This document shows, in pieces, positions 25,801 through 40,002 of a stretch of DNA of 64,000 nucleotides. Below the pieces are notes generated by a model. It ran no database searches. It saw only the letters and a list, made by a program, of their open reading frames with translations, and was not told the origin of the DNA. The DNA lies in contig JAYGXS010000001.1 in assembly GCA_036362985.1 (NCBI GenBank), forward strand, positions 41,860,329-41,924,328. Reading direction: 5' to 3'. This DNA comes from Ligula intestinalis (taxonomy: Eukaryota > Platyhelminthes > Cestoda > Diphyllobothriidea > Diphyllobothriidae). The first letter of the stretch is position 1. Each line of letters begins with the position of its first letter. The translations under genes were made by a program, and so were the position numbers.

Positions 25801-28800
25801 GTTAAAAGGCAGTCATGTTTTAGACCGAGATCTAGTTCATTCAGCATTTGAAATAAAGGCAGCTTTGTACCGAGTGTCTGGCAATAGGAATACATATTGT
25901 CCTATGGAAACCAATTTTTGCGGCTTATGCACCCTTCCTAGCCCCCACTGAATGTAGAGGAGTATCATAAACGACTAAGTGTCATACCAGTATGTGAAAA
26001 ATTGCAGGGTCCTAAAATGATAGGGATTCATCCTTTTCTTAATTAATACTGTTTATGCCTAGTGCCTCCTTCCAGTTACCTTATTCAATAGAAAAGAGCT
26101 CTAGGAAATAATGGCCTCTGCTACGCCCCATCCCTGATAATTACTTCATTTCATATCCTGCCTTAGACTTCCCGAATTGTCGAAACCGTATCGGATTACC
26201 ATTCGAAAATCAAAATACTGCTAACCAGTAAACAAAATATAGATTATACAATTTCAAATAGATAACTTCACTCAAACGACTTCTGCAAACGTTTTGCGTT
26301 AATAAATTTCGAGTTTACGGATACAGGTCTCGGCTAAGTTTTAGGCCATTTCAGTGACAGCAAACTGCTTATTCGTCATTGCTTAAAAATTATGTCGGCA
26401 AATTTTTATCAATGGCATTTTGCTCAACATTTGTTCGCATATGTATCAAACAAAAGTTATAGTTTCACTAACTGCGCAACGAATAACGGAAATGAGTAAA
26501 AAGTAGGATGCGGCAAAACTGAGTATCCAGTTGAAGGATAGATCTTATCAACGGAAAACTCCCCACTTCAGCATTTATGGGAGCTGATGGTTCACAGATT
26601 ACAAAAAACTGTCAAACTGAATGGCACAATGTCACAGACAGGGACATAAACTATTTCCTAAATTCAACAAATTGAAGAATGCCAGCCTGTCACTTTTGAT
26701 AGCGCATTTCTAATTAGTGAACTAGTTGAGAGGTAAATAGTGCCAAAAAACACAGTATCAGTATACACGTTCGCTAAAAAAGACTGAAACCTTAAAAGGA
26801 AACATCAGGTAAGCTAGGAAATCAAACCATGTGATCCACTGCGCCGATTGGTCCTGCGCTCTGAAGTATTGGTAGCAATTTATTAAGATTTCTTATTTTC
26901 TTGAAAGGCTGCTTTGAGAAGTCATCAGTTATGCAATATTTTTCCGTTTTGTTCAACAAAAAGTCGAGTCAGATATAGTTAAGACGATCAGTCGTTCATA
27001 AAGTAGTATTCGGAAAACTATAAGCATTGGTCTTAGTGAATTTAACTATTACGTTTTTGAGGTGCACTAGAGAAAGTACGATGAAGTTTAAAATCCTAGA
27101 TATATATTTCAGAATCCAAAATCACGCTTAAAATAATTAACTGGATGACTGCGTTGCAGAATTGCAATAATTTCGCTGAAATTGGTAAAATTGAAAAGAA
27201 AATTTCGATAAAATTACTGATCACAGCCAGTAATTGTGCTCTGGCGATGCATTAATGGTGCGATTTATAATTTCTGTAGAACACAGGGCTTTTTTTGTTT
27301 TATAATTTTTCATGCAAGATTTTGTTTGTCGATAAACACTCCAGACTTATTAAAAAAGATAGTTGCTATACCGTGACCCGCATATGCTCAAAATCATAGA
27401 TTCTTTAACAAAATTGTGCGTATTTCTTCCGCAGTCTAAAGAAACTAGAATTATGTCCACCAAAACTATCTTATAAGCCGTAACAAAGGAATATTTCATG
27501 GTGTTATTTTCTCACGCAAGCATAACGGCACACATTTTGATAACTTGTATAATAAGTGGCCACATACTTCGGCCTTAAATAAGCACTTGCGTTTTCAGTT
27601 TCACAAAATAAGCCTCAAAATGCCCTAACGTACTCCTTCACCGTTGCGAAAACTTCTACATTTTAGGATTATATCACATCTCTATTTTAAGAATGCTGCA
27701 CGCGTTCGCTGGTTTGCGGCTTAGACTTGAGGACAAATTGGTACCTCAATATAACCTTTTTATAACTTGGCGACACGCACAATTAGGACGATTCTGTTTG
27801 CGAAGACTCAAGACAAAAACCCCAAAGTCAAGTTTGTGGAAAATAACACTAGCGTTGGAAGAAAAATGCCAGTATTTAGTTTTCGTAGTAAGAAATTGCG
27901 TTTTATCTGAGCTAATATATGCGAAATAATTTTCAGTAATTGACGTAAAGTTATTAAATTAATGATAAGGCTTATTTGGTAAATCTTATTGTTTTTCCGT
28001 CAATTAGACAACCACAATCTTAAATAATAATCCTAAATATATAGAAATGCATCGTAACGAATACTGTGGGACAACAGACTCAGCTAAAGGCTGTATTATT
28101 TGCATTTCGGTAACAGTATTCGGTATATCATAAAAAAATTTAAAGCAAGTCTTTAAATGAGCCCATATAAGAATTGATAAATCCGTTTTCCATAGTCCTC
28201 TCTGGTGTCAGGATGAACCTCAGGAGTGGGACGCTAGTTGCGACTGCGGCAGGTAACAGAAACCAGTAGCTCCCTGCCTTATATATAAATAGGTTGGTTT
28301 TCATTTGACAATAAATCTTCAGAGAACAATTATTGTTTGGTTTTACCGTATACCTGCTGATCACCATTCTCGACTTTGCGTTTTTCAAGCTCGGCATAAC
28401 CTTCATTTTGGCTGTTTTATCTGAAATTGATGTCTTGAGCAGCCTAAGTAAGCACAGTATCGTCGCGCCGTTAATAGTTGTATGAGAGGAATCATATGCG
28501 ATCATTATTCGTCTTTAAATATAGGCAAAAAGGTAGAGGGGACAGTTTATGCACTTTGCTTCTTTTGCACCATTTCAGAAAAGGCGCATCTAAGTATTGT
28601 GACTGTTTAATAGAGGCATTAGATGGTGTTCCTCAGGTAAGATTGGTATTTAAATATTTCTGTCAGAGAGTTTTTGTTTTAGTCGAAGTGGATTTTGAGC
28701 GACATTTCTCGACAAGACAAGCACCAACGAACTTCAATCGAAATATCCGCCTCAAAATCCAATTAGCATCAACCATCCATGATAATGTGTCAAAGGTGAC

Positions 28801-31800
28801 AAATCGACAGTTACAATGCGCGATTGAACGGCAATACGAAGCCTCTAATGTTATCGTTAATAAATACCATATCGTATTTTTCCGGTAAGAAAAACTAAAG
28901 GTAGTATATGTCGAAATGCCGCAATACATTGTACTGTATGCGCATAAGACCGCGTAACTGTCATGACGAAATTTGAATGGGTACTTTAGCATGTATTTGG
29001 TCACATTTTTTTTATTTATTGAGTAGGTTTAATTCTGTGAAAGCCTTCATTCATTAAAATCATCATTTCAGTTAGGTTTATTAAGATAGATGGGCATTAA
29101 TTTTGGCAAAATTGGGAGTAGTCTCAGATCGAAGGAATGCCCAATGCCATTGCGAATGACAGAACTAAACTTTTTCCGAATATGTATTGTGTCATGGAGA
29201 ACTTTCAAAATAAGTAAAAGTGAAAACATTATCCCTTCCAAAACTGTATTTTTTTCCGAAGTTGCTAGAATGGGAGTGAAGCTAAGTTTGGGAAATCACA
29301 TTTATTTTTAGAAACAAGCAACAATTAAAGTTTCAAAAATTACATTAAGCTAAATTGGGAAGATTTTTCGCACAAAATGAAATAAAAAATTTTCGTCGCG
29401 TTTTGTTGAAGCGCACGGCCAACATTGGCCTTTAAGCATAGTTTCCGCATATGCTTCCGAAAAGGTTATGTAAAAAATCCCTGTTGAATGTGAGTCATGT
29501 AGAAATATACTTTTTTGTAAACTACACGTTCCGCTCGTGTGTTATTTAAAAACGGAGCAGCCAGAAAAACACAAATATTGAAAGGAATGGCCATAAATTA
29601 CCAGCTTTTTGCATTTCAAGCTTATAATCGATGAAAAAATTAAGCTACTTATGCCGAAAATAATTCATTATAAAAAGAAAAGTAAGTTTATTCTTCTAAA
29701 GTCAAATTAAATCATTTATCTTCAGGTAAATAAAAGAAATGGTCAAAAGTCTCCAATATTGTTGTGACATTACCTCAGAAGAAATTGATGTACACAGAAA
29801 CTCGTCAGCCGAATATTTAATCCAAGCACTTTTTTTAAAGAGGTAACCTATTTGGGCAATTTTTTTCATAATCTTGGAAACAGCAGTATCCAAGTTATCT
29901 TACAGACGTTCTGTATGCTCGACACATTTGTTTGTTGTTTTGAGGCATTTCTAGATATGATCCGCGTGGCCATTTTCATAAAAACTAATAGCCAAAAACA
30001 CTTTCGGTAATTTATATCTTATATTAAAGGTTTTTAATGTAAAAGGTCGAACAGAAGATGTAATGCTGGATTAACAAATGAATATAATGAAATACGGTAA
30101 AGGATTCGACCATTTCAAGGACGATATAAAATAAAGAGTTATCCATTAATTATAATCTGTACAAAATTTTTGACTACGGAAAAGATATTTTTGTATAAAG
30201 GAAGTGGTTGCATAAACGTTTTATCTACACAAAACATATTTAAATTTTTTGCCCTAAATTATAGCTATTTTTTACGCCTCCGGAACCTGAAGATTATTGT
30301 AAAAAATTATATTTTTCTTAACAAACGCTTAGTACCTCTTGCAATTATTTTATGTTTTAAATTCACCTAGGGCTGTTCATCATTTTTTTCAAAATGCATT
30401 CACACCAGTATTTGAATAAGCCTCAAAATCTTTACAAAGTTATGAAAGTTGCACGGTTTTTAGCGCATACTGTTCCCAATGTGTAGTGAGGAGTTGGGTT
30501 TAAACAAAATCCTGTTATGAACTGAGAGAAAAAGGGGTTGTTCTTCACATTATAAAAAACACATTGAAGTCATCCTGGTGAACTAGTTCAGTAGTAGTAG
30601 TCTAAAAAAATTCTTAAGTGAAAATCTGCTTACTTTGAGAAAGAAGGAGACTGCAGCCACTCCATTTGGTCGGCTCACTGCGATAGAGAAATTGCTGTAG
30701 AGATCGGAGTTAAATGCGTACAGTTGGATCTGAAAGAAGACGACAGGAAAAACACAACCAATACAATAACAGTTAAACTTGAATTATTAAAGTTTAACCT
30801 GCAAAAATTATCCGGCAAAAGATTAACTCGTTCTTGAATTTGAACAAAACGACATTGTAACAGACTTGAAAATTTGCAAAAATTACCATTGCAATTTTCA
30901 GAAGATTACTTGGCGAACATTATTTTGTTTTCGGTAAATTCTATTCAGGCCTGTTCATTTATATCGTACTTACCGAAAAATCTATTTGGGTTGGTAAAAA
31001 AAATAATGCCGTTGTCAGGGGAGGTGGGGGAGGTAATCGGAGTCCAAAACATCTGATCAGCTTTAGGAAGCACTGGTAGGCGAGAGAAGTGATAAGGTGC
31101 TAGCCGTTGAACTAGCGACTTTCGGGCATGGTAGGTGCGGCAGGGTTATGAAGTTCTTGTGAGCGCACAGGACTGGTCGGCGAGGTCTTATGGCGCTGTT
31201 TCTGCCTTAGCTAAAAGACGCTGCCTAAGGAATTTTGAATAGCTTAAGGGTCCCTTGCACATCTCTTGGAAGACCTCGCGGATATCCACGCGATAGGCTG
31301 AGTCTACGAGGTGCGCTAGAAAAGAACTGTTTAAATTCTTTAATTGGCCCTCCTCTCACCATGCTGGAAGGTGTTCTCGTAGTCTTTTTGAAAAATGTCG
31401 GCTCGTGCGAACAATACATTCTGCCATACAGGAGCAGGTGAATAAATAGATGCTCATAGATGTGGTCTTGGCTGGAAGTTTTTTCGTGATCTCTCCGTAT
31501 AAGATGGGAATAGTCGAGAACAGTACATTGGCGTTGGCTGCTGGAAGGTTGGCTGCTACAGCTTGATTCAGGTGCCCCTTTATAAGTTTGCTTCGCCTAT
31601 CCGCATAAATTGAGACCCTGATGAATATTTGCTTCATTGCTGTTAACACTGAGGCCTTTAGCCGTCTTTGGCCATGTTCGTAGCGATAAATCGACTGGGA
31701 TACCCACTTTATCGAAAAATGCCTTCAACAAGCTTAAGCTCCTCTCTTATGCTATCAGTCGAGCAGAATACTTTCACCCTTTGCGTCAAAAATCGCACTT

Positions 31801-34800
31801 AATTGTTTTGGAATTGTAACGGTACGAAACTGGAAAAATGACTGTACTTTTTCTACCAACCTGCACAATTTATTTGGTTAATGACCATATCAATGTACAG
31901 GCCTGGTGATAATTTATCGAAACCAGGTCTATGTTCATCTATCTATCTTCTGAGATTTGGAAATATAAAATAGGTGGCAAAAACTAAGCTTGAGTGAACA
32001 GCGCATCAATTAGCAGTATAAAGTTCACTTTTGCCGGAGCATTAGCATTAGCAGAGATGCTTTAGACCTAATGCATCTGGAGTTAAGGACCCTAAATTGT
32101 TCGGGGTTTTGGAGCTTTTATCGGTCAAAGAGTAAACCGTTCAAGATGTAAGCTCCGCGATACCAGTAGAAACCACTTTGCAGGCACATTTTTAGCAAGA
32201 AATTAGGCGTTTAAAATATTTAATGTGCTGTCTATCTTACAGTGTGAGATATCTGCTGGAAAAATGAGTAAAGCATTGGTCGACTTCTTGCAAACAAAAA
32301 CTTAATTTTTATTCCAAAAGAGTAACACTCTCTGCAATTAAATGTTGCATGACTGCATCCTATAAATCTTCTCCTGCTAATCAGATGCCGGAGGTGTACG
32401 TAAAATTAGTGCTGTCGTCCCACCAACCTTAAAGTATAATGACGTAATTCATTCCGGTAGAATGCATAATATATCCAAAGAAGTTGATTTAATGTGATGC
32501 AGTGAAGTTAACCAATAAGCCTGAAAGCTAACAATATTACCATCGCGGTTCAGTACCGGCTGAATTTGCTACTGCAATTACACCAAAGCCTGAATTTTTT
32601 TGAAAGTCTTCTTTGTGCAGAGACCAGGAGCACTATCATTTGCGGAATGCACTCTGAGGCAGCTAAGATACATTTGGTTCTGGCCTAATTACCCCTTCCT
32701 TGAAGGCGCTCGAAAAAGGCACTTACGCTTTAAGGAAGATTGTGTTACAGGATAAGTGCAATAGGATCCTAAGTGCGGTGTAACCAAATAAGGCCTTTGT
32801 TTGCTTCTGACTGTAATACCATGCCGAATATCAAACGCTCGTGTCTTGTTCACACCAGCGCTAGCTAATGCAGTACCTTTTAGGGAATCAAAGGCACTCA
32901 GTAGTGGTATCCTTTTAGTCCAATATTGGGCGCGAAAGCTATTTCTCTAAAGCTAGTAGCTGAAATAATTCGCAAGTAGTTAACGCTTAAATTACGTTGG
33001 GTTATTCAGTGTAGGGTTCTTTCCGTCGGATATCCTAGAATAGACGATCTTCCTCTATGGACAAAAAATGTACAGCAGACCGAGATAAAAATTATTTTCC
33101 AATATAAGTTTGCTGCTTTTATAGGCTACGAAAGATCATACGAGGAAAACTGCTCAGAAGTCGCGAATGAACACCAATAAAATAATGACCAAAATTAAGT
33201 AATAGGTAACTGGTTTCTTTTGAACTCAGCATTCTAACGAACACTTACTAAGTTATCAAATGGGTCAAAAAATTCTAATGTGACTAAAGAATATTTTGGA
33301 TCAGGCGACAACATTTATAATGCTTTTCTACATCATCACTTGGTAGTACGGATAAATTAAACACTAATAGGTTATACTACCAGGGGTCTGTGTGGTTGGC
33401 CTTCACCGTCTGCCAGAATGCCAACAGGTAACAGGTAATATATGATTTCGCTGTCGAAACTGCAGATGGAAATGGAATCGCGCACATACGACCAAATGGC
33501 TGGTAGGAACTGTGATCTGAACCAAAATGGAAATTTTAGATCGATCTTCAGCCTCCGGGTCCAGCCGTCATACAGACGGTCACATGACTATTGAAAATGC
33601 ATCATCGATAGTGTAACGGGCAACGATAAAGGGTGAAATGTCATTTTCTTTTGCTTATAAGACCCCGAGTTTTGTTAGTTCTAAAACTTTTCAGAACTAA
33701 CTAATGGACCTTTTGTATTCGCTGAGGACTTAGAAGAATTAGATACGGAGGAGGGCAATATTTGACCAGTTCAGCTAGGCCTTGATGCATTCATCTAAAT
33801 GTTGAGAATAAATGTAGTCTATCCACTTTATCCGATGTATTGTTTCAAAGGGAAACGCAAAAGGATTCGCATTTGACTTCTGCAAACTGATATGAGTAAC
33901 GGACAATAAAATGATATCAAAAAGTCCTCGTACAACCACAGGACAGGACCCAATAACAAAGTCGAGCTGCTTGTTCGAGGCGACGACCAAATGCGAGGTG
34001 GTTGCAGGTAGTGACTGACGAACAAATGCCTTATCAAACCGTTCACCAAGCAAGCCACGGCCATAGTACGCAGGTACCGAAATCTGATTCAAGAGATAGA
34101 TACAGGACTTTTGACTTTCATATTGTATGTTGCCTTGCGTTTAATTCCAGAGTGGTTCCTAGCCCCGTGTCCCAATATTTAACCTTAAGACTAACTGTAT
34201 TAACAACCCTCATAGTCCTTACCACAGTCCTAAAATATACAGGAAGACAAACTGTTATTCGAGATGCCCATTATCCTGTGCCCTGCTAACATAATTTTGA
34301 ACCCATAAAGAAGTAGGAAAGGTGTTTAAAGGCAACCTTAAATTTGCCGAACTACGTTTATCTGTTGGCTTTACTATGCTTCTGGATACCACCGAGTAAT
34401 ATAGCGATGATATCCACTTCTGAAATCAACTAGGCAACAGAATTATGCACTTGTAGCCCAGGAGAATCATGGCAGTTAACAGTTGTGGGGTCTCCGTCCA
34501 GGTCTTACCCCAAAAGCCAACCAACCTGCATACGATGGATAAAAAACACCTTTAAACCTAGATACGACTCCTAGAAATAGGGATTCTGATGATGATTATG
34601 ATGTTGCATGTAGCGCTTGCCACACTACAGTGTCCTTATATGACTTGAAGGCTTGCCGTAACTGGAGACGGGAACAATAACGGCCTATGATTTGTATGAT
34701 TCTTTGCCAACTTCGAGGGTTGGAGTTAAGCTAAGGCTTGGACTAAAGATCAGAGTTATGTTAAGAGCCAGGATTATGTTAAGGCTAAAGGCTTGGGTTT

Positions 34801-37800
34801 GTGCTTACTGCAATGATAAGGTTTGGAGTACGGCTGGCGTTATTATCAACGTTTTAGTTTGGTATTATGCTAGGTTTAGAACACGAAATTGTTTACACTT
34901 AAATTGATCGCAAGGCCGCCTATTTGAAGCTATCCTGTCGTTTGTCCAAAATAACAACAAGTGACGTACAGGTGAACGAAAAAAGGGTGTGTAAAATGGT
35001 AGCGCTTGATAGTGTTGTCGACTGAACCCAAGCAGTCGCATTAGACTTGCTTGTACACAACATTATTGATCCATCCACCATGCTCAGGGTGACCTGAAAT
35101 CCGTTTGACAATTAACACGAACTGCACGCAGAAGTCCCCAACTGGTGCAAATTAATGACCACGTTCAATCATCAGCAAGTCAGGAAGTGCATAAAGTGCA
35201 CCCGTTCCATCTAATGATCGGGTAAGCATCAGAAACTTCCGGCCTACGTTTAGCTGCAAAACAGCTAATAGCCTTGATAGCGAGAAAAGGGGGGACAAAC
35301 TCTGGGAGACTGTTTAGGCTTTGCGCAGGGGCATAGCATTCTTGAATAGTTTCCTGATCCCACCCCTCCATTTGGGATGCCAGACACAGGGGCTAAATCT
35401 TAACCTATGAGGAAATAGTACGTACGCTGAATGGGGTTGACCACACTGACGCTGGCATGGTGACAGCATGGGACGCCGAGGCAAATGAGGGCGATAGGAC
35501 TTTGGCACCGACAGAAAACAGCCCCCACCCCTCCTGTGTGCAAATTACGTTGACTCGTCGTAGCCTGGACGGCATCAGTCGCCGCCATGACAATCCCCCC
35601 CCTCCCGGCACTGCGACGCTAGAGCCTGAAAGGGTGAGCAACAAAGTTGGAAATTAGGACCGTCAGATATAGCGCAAGCATGCATGTTTTCCTAACATTA
35701 TGGCTACTGAAACGGAGTCCTGAAACTTCACCCAGAGGGTGTCTTGTCTTTTACGAAGTTTTATCCGATCCCGGAATCCCTATTGCACTATTTCCCGTCC
35801 GTCGGAGATAACAAGCACTGGCAGGAAAGACGGAGACGAAGAGAATGAGATATAATAGTGTGAGTGCAATAAAATCGGCAAGGCACTAGATGAAAAAAAA
35901 CCATTTTACAGCCGAAGTACGCACACCCAAATTCCCCTAAACATAATTTCTACAAATGCATCCCACAGGCCCAGAAAGGTAAATAACCATCAGAATCAAC
36001 AGCTGTCAAAACGAATTGGCCCAGGGATCAAATTGTGGAAGGAATAAACCGTCCCTCTTTTATCTGGTGAAATTTGCATACGTACCTGGGACTTTTTGGT
36101 ATCTATCAAACTGATGACTTTTGTGATTCAGGAGGAATCTTGCGATTGAAATCCTTAGACCCGACGCCAACCAATTTGATGTTTTTAATGATAAAAATTC
36201 CTAATCCAGCATAACTTATGCTGTTATAGGTGAAATGCCATATCTTTATTTTTCTTTCAAGTACGTCGAGTAACTTTATGACATTTCCTAGGATTTTGGC
36301 GCTCGCATCTCGTGGCCCTATGCCTATCTTCTATAAGAATATATCCGATGGGTCAAAAGCATCTTATCCAAGCGGGGTAATTCACTGTCTCTGGAATCGG
36401 CGTTATCTGTCGCTGCAGATAGCGTATTTATTCCTACAAGCCCAGGCGCACGCTAAACAAAGAAACTTCGGCTGGATAGCGAAAGTCATTAACTGGCAAC
36501 AACCTTCGGATCGAACTCGGCTTTGCTGTGATAGTGGAGACGGCACTGAAAGATATTCGGGGTGACTGATGTACCAGTGACTCGGTAGGCAAGCAGATCG
36601 GTGCTACCATTGTTGTAGAAACAACTTCTCCATCTAGGCCTACGGGGGATGCCATTTAGCAAAGTGCTGATAAGTCTGGATTTCCTAAAGTGCTAACGAG
36701 CTTTTTTACTTACGAGGAAATCAATGCTTGAACTGGGAGTTAATCCTTTGCGACAAAACTTTTTATGTTTTTTATAAACGTTGGTATGTATATTTGAAGG
36801 GGAAGTCCAGCAGCTACTGTGGAATAACCACTTAACTGACGGTACGGGTGCAAGTCTTTTATATGTTACCTTAGGTGAATGTATTGTACATAATTTCGCT
36901 GTGTATACTACTGGCTGTCTTTTGGCAGCCTGTGAATATTATGCGGTAATTACACAATGGCAGAGGGCTTTTAGCTCGACTATTCCTATCAAATTTCGGA
37001 CTGAACTAGATAGCATTTTTCATCCAGGATGTACTTCAACGTAACGCATAAATTTCCTTGAAACTTAAACCAGACAGGATGGAAACCAGAGTTCGTATTC
37101 TACCAAACGTGAGGGATGTGCTTTCATTTGGTACCTCTGCTGTCAGTTCAGCAAATAATTACAGTAATGTCATTCAACTTTAATTGAAATTCCGAAATTT
37201 TTTTTAGTACGAACAAATTACTTTAACAGAATTTTGATACTAATTATCGTACAGACTTAACTCAAAAAAATTTTCAGTCACTTCGGGAGTTCAGTTTTTG
37301 AATGAGCCTCTTTCTTATCACCTGCAAAATGTATGTTTTATGAAAAATTGCTGCTTAAGTAATCTGCGTTTTTAGCATTTATTATCACTGCCTTTATCAA
37401 TGCAACTAAAATGTATATAACGCATGCATCACATTATTTTCTTGCTTTCATTTAATAGCTTTTTACTCGTTTTCCAAATTGTATACTTGAAAAGGGTATC
37501 GTTTGGTTTTAAAAAAGGTTACAATTATTGAACTATTTACAACACTGAAATGTTCACTTATCATATATCCTATTTATTAATGTTGGATAAAAAGTATACA
37601 AGGGCATCTACATTCTTTGCAACATTATATTAGCAGTATGTGGCCTCCTTCTTACTCTGTAACTAAATATGTACAGTACGGTCTAAAATTCGTGTAACAT
37701 ACCACAGATTAATAATCTCCCACCAATCGGCATTGATTAAGGTTGCAATACAGATTATCATGCAATCTATTCCGGAGACATTTCAGTCATTATAAGATGC

Positions 37801-39967
37801 CGACTTTTTAACGAGCTTCTTTCTGACCACTTACAGAAGGTATGCACTGTAAAAAGTAGTTACCTGAGTAGTCTGCATTTTTATCCGTGATATAAACTTC
37901 CTTTACAAATTTAAATTTATTTTATGGAAAACATGCACGAAAGAATTATTTCTTGTACTCGTGTGGTAGGAACTGACGCCTTCTTTAAATTTTATACTTA
38001 AAGAAAGGGTGTCTTTATCTTTTCAAAGAGTGTAAAATTATGAGTTTTTAAAGATTTTGAGGTGCTCATTCATAATACATCGTATCCATCAATTTACTAA
38101 TGCTGCTTATAATGTATACAGCATGATCCACATCTGTTCCAAAATTTTATGAGAACTATGTGATTTCTTCCCCAAATTAAAGGCTTAAAGTTACTTTTCC
38201 TTAAATAGAATGTAAAAAGTGCGCAGTTTGTAATCCTCTAATTCAAGTGAAGCAGACAGTAGGTTTAAAAATTGCTCTGCAATTTATAAAGGCAGTCAGA
38301 ATCGCTGATAAAAATGCATGCTACTTAGAAAGCCACTTTAAACAGAGCATACCTTTTGTTAGCGGTCAGAATGAAACTCGTTAAAAAGCCGGCATCCTCT
38401 CGTGACTGAAATGACTTCAGAATAGACTACTTGATAATCAGTATTGCAACCTTAGGCAATGCCGATTAGCGAGAGAGTAGCTTTTGGACATGTCGACATG
38501 TTGCACGAATTTAAGGCCGTACTGTACACAGCATGTAGCATGGAAACCTTGAACTCGAATGTAACGGCTGATAGAGTTCCAAATTTCTCGGTAATTTAGA
38601 AACTTGACAATGTTCAGAACGCATAAATTTCGAGCAGCTGAGTACAAGGAAGAACAATCAGCATTCACATTTACTTAACTAATTTCTTCGAATCGAAAAC
38701 ACAGTTCAGAATTTCGGTTAATTTTTAATTTGCTAGGCAATCTACTGTAAAAAGTGCTGCCTACCTTTTTGATATACCCTGTCCGGGAATCATGCACGCT
38801 CGCAAATATTTCTGCTGCCCACATGGCGGTCAGGATTACTAATGGTTCAATATGAAGGCAGAACAAACCCGAGAGAGTCACGAACTGATAGACCCACATT
38901 TACGCGGTTGTCCCCTCTCCGCTATCATAGCTTGGCTGAGATCGACTTTGTGACCTCAGCTACCCAGTCAGCACTTCTTTATTTCGAAAAAGGCCAGTAG
39001 AAGATATCTGCCCCTTTTCCATACTATAAGAATTTCTCAGTAGTTCAAGCACTTGAAGTGACGAAGACTACCATTATTTGGGGACAGAGGGCGCAGCGTT
39101 GACAGGCGCCTATGTACATCTACTGGAAGGTGAGCAGGCGGTCGCAGCGGCTCTCATGCCCACCCTACGTACCCGCCTTGCTATACTGCAAGACAAAAGC
39201 AAGCGACAGACGTGAGAGTAGTAAACGACCAGAAAAAAGCCCACTACAGTGAGCGTAACTACATAGAAAAACTGGAGTAATGAATCAATGTCAAGATTTG
39301 GTTTCCTTTATTAAGTAAGATGAAGTTCTTTGTCCTTAAGCATACATACACCTCCTCAGAGAGAGAAAAGTTTGTAAGAAGAAGTGGAATCGATCACTGG
39401 AACAATAAATTCGTTCCCATAACGTCTCGGATTCATGTTTGAATCCGCTATCAGAGACAGTACCAGGTGTACAAGTCATTTAATGTATGTGCTAGCAATA
39501 ATATTGGTTTGTGCCAGTAGATCGAAAGTAGAAAACCATAATAACTCAGTTTTCCAGTGCAGTTCTGGGCACGAAACTTTGGCGGCTTTTGCCCATTTGA
39601 ATTAATGTTAGTGGAAGGTCGTTTTTCTTTTTAATACCTAAGAATTCTGGGCTCTACTTGCAACCTCTTCTTGCTCAAGTCGAAAATAACTTCGTCGAAA
39701 TACGTACCTCAATGTTTTCTATGTAAATTCTCCAGCGAAAACAATTACCCGACAAAATGAGAAGAGTGGGCATACCACTTAAATGCGATACATGCTTAAA
39801 TCGTCCGAATTATGCCTGCATCAGCTGATCATTTGACAATACAAAATTGAAACTTGTCCGAGTATAACGTTGCAAGTAACATCGTCAAAGGCGATTGGCA
39901 CTAACTCGTGTACGCCTTACAAAGTGTGAGCGTATATCAGGAAGGCCGCCTTATCACAACAGTCTAT

Positions 39968-40002
<35 letters not shown>

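Noticed and set aside
35400..35660. Overlapping open frames on both strands
   Set aside because: A GC-rich patch with few stop codons by composition; no protein similarity recognised on either strand.
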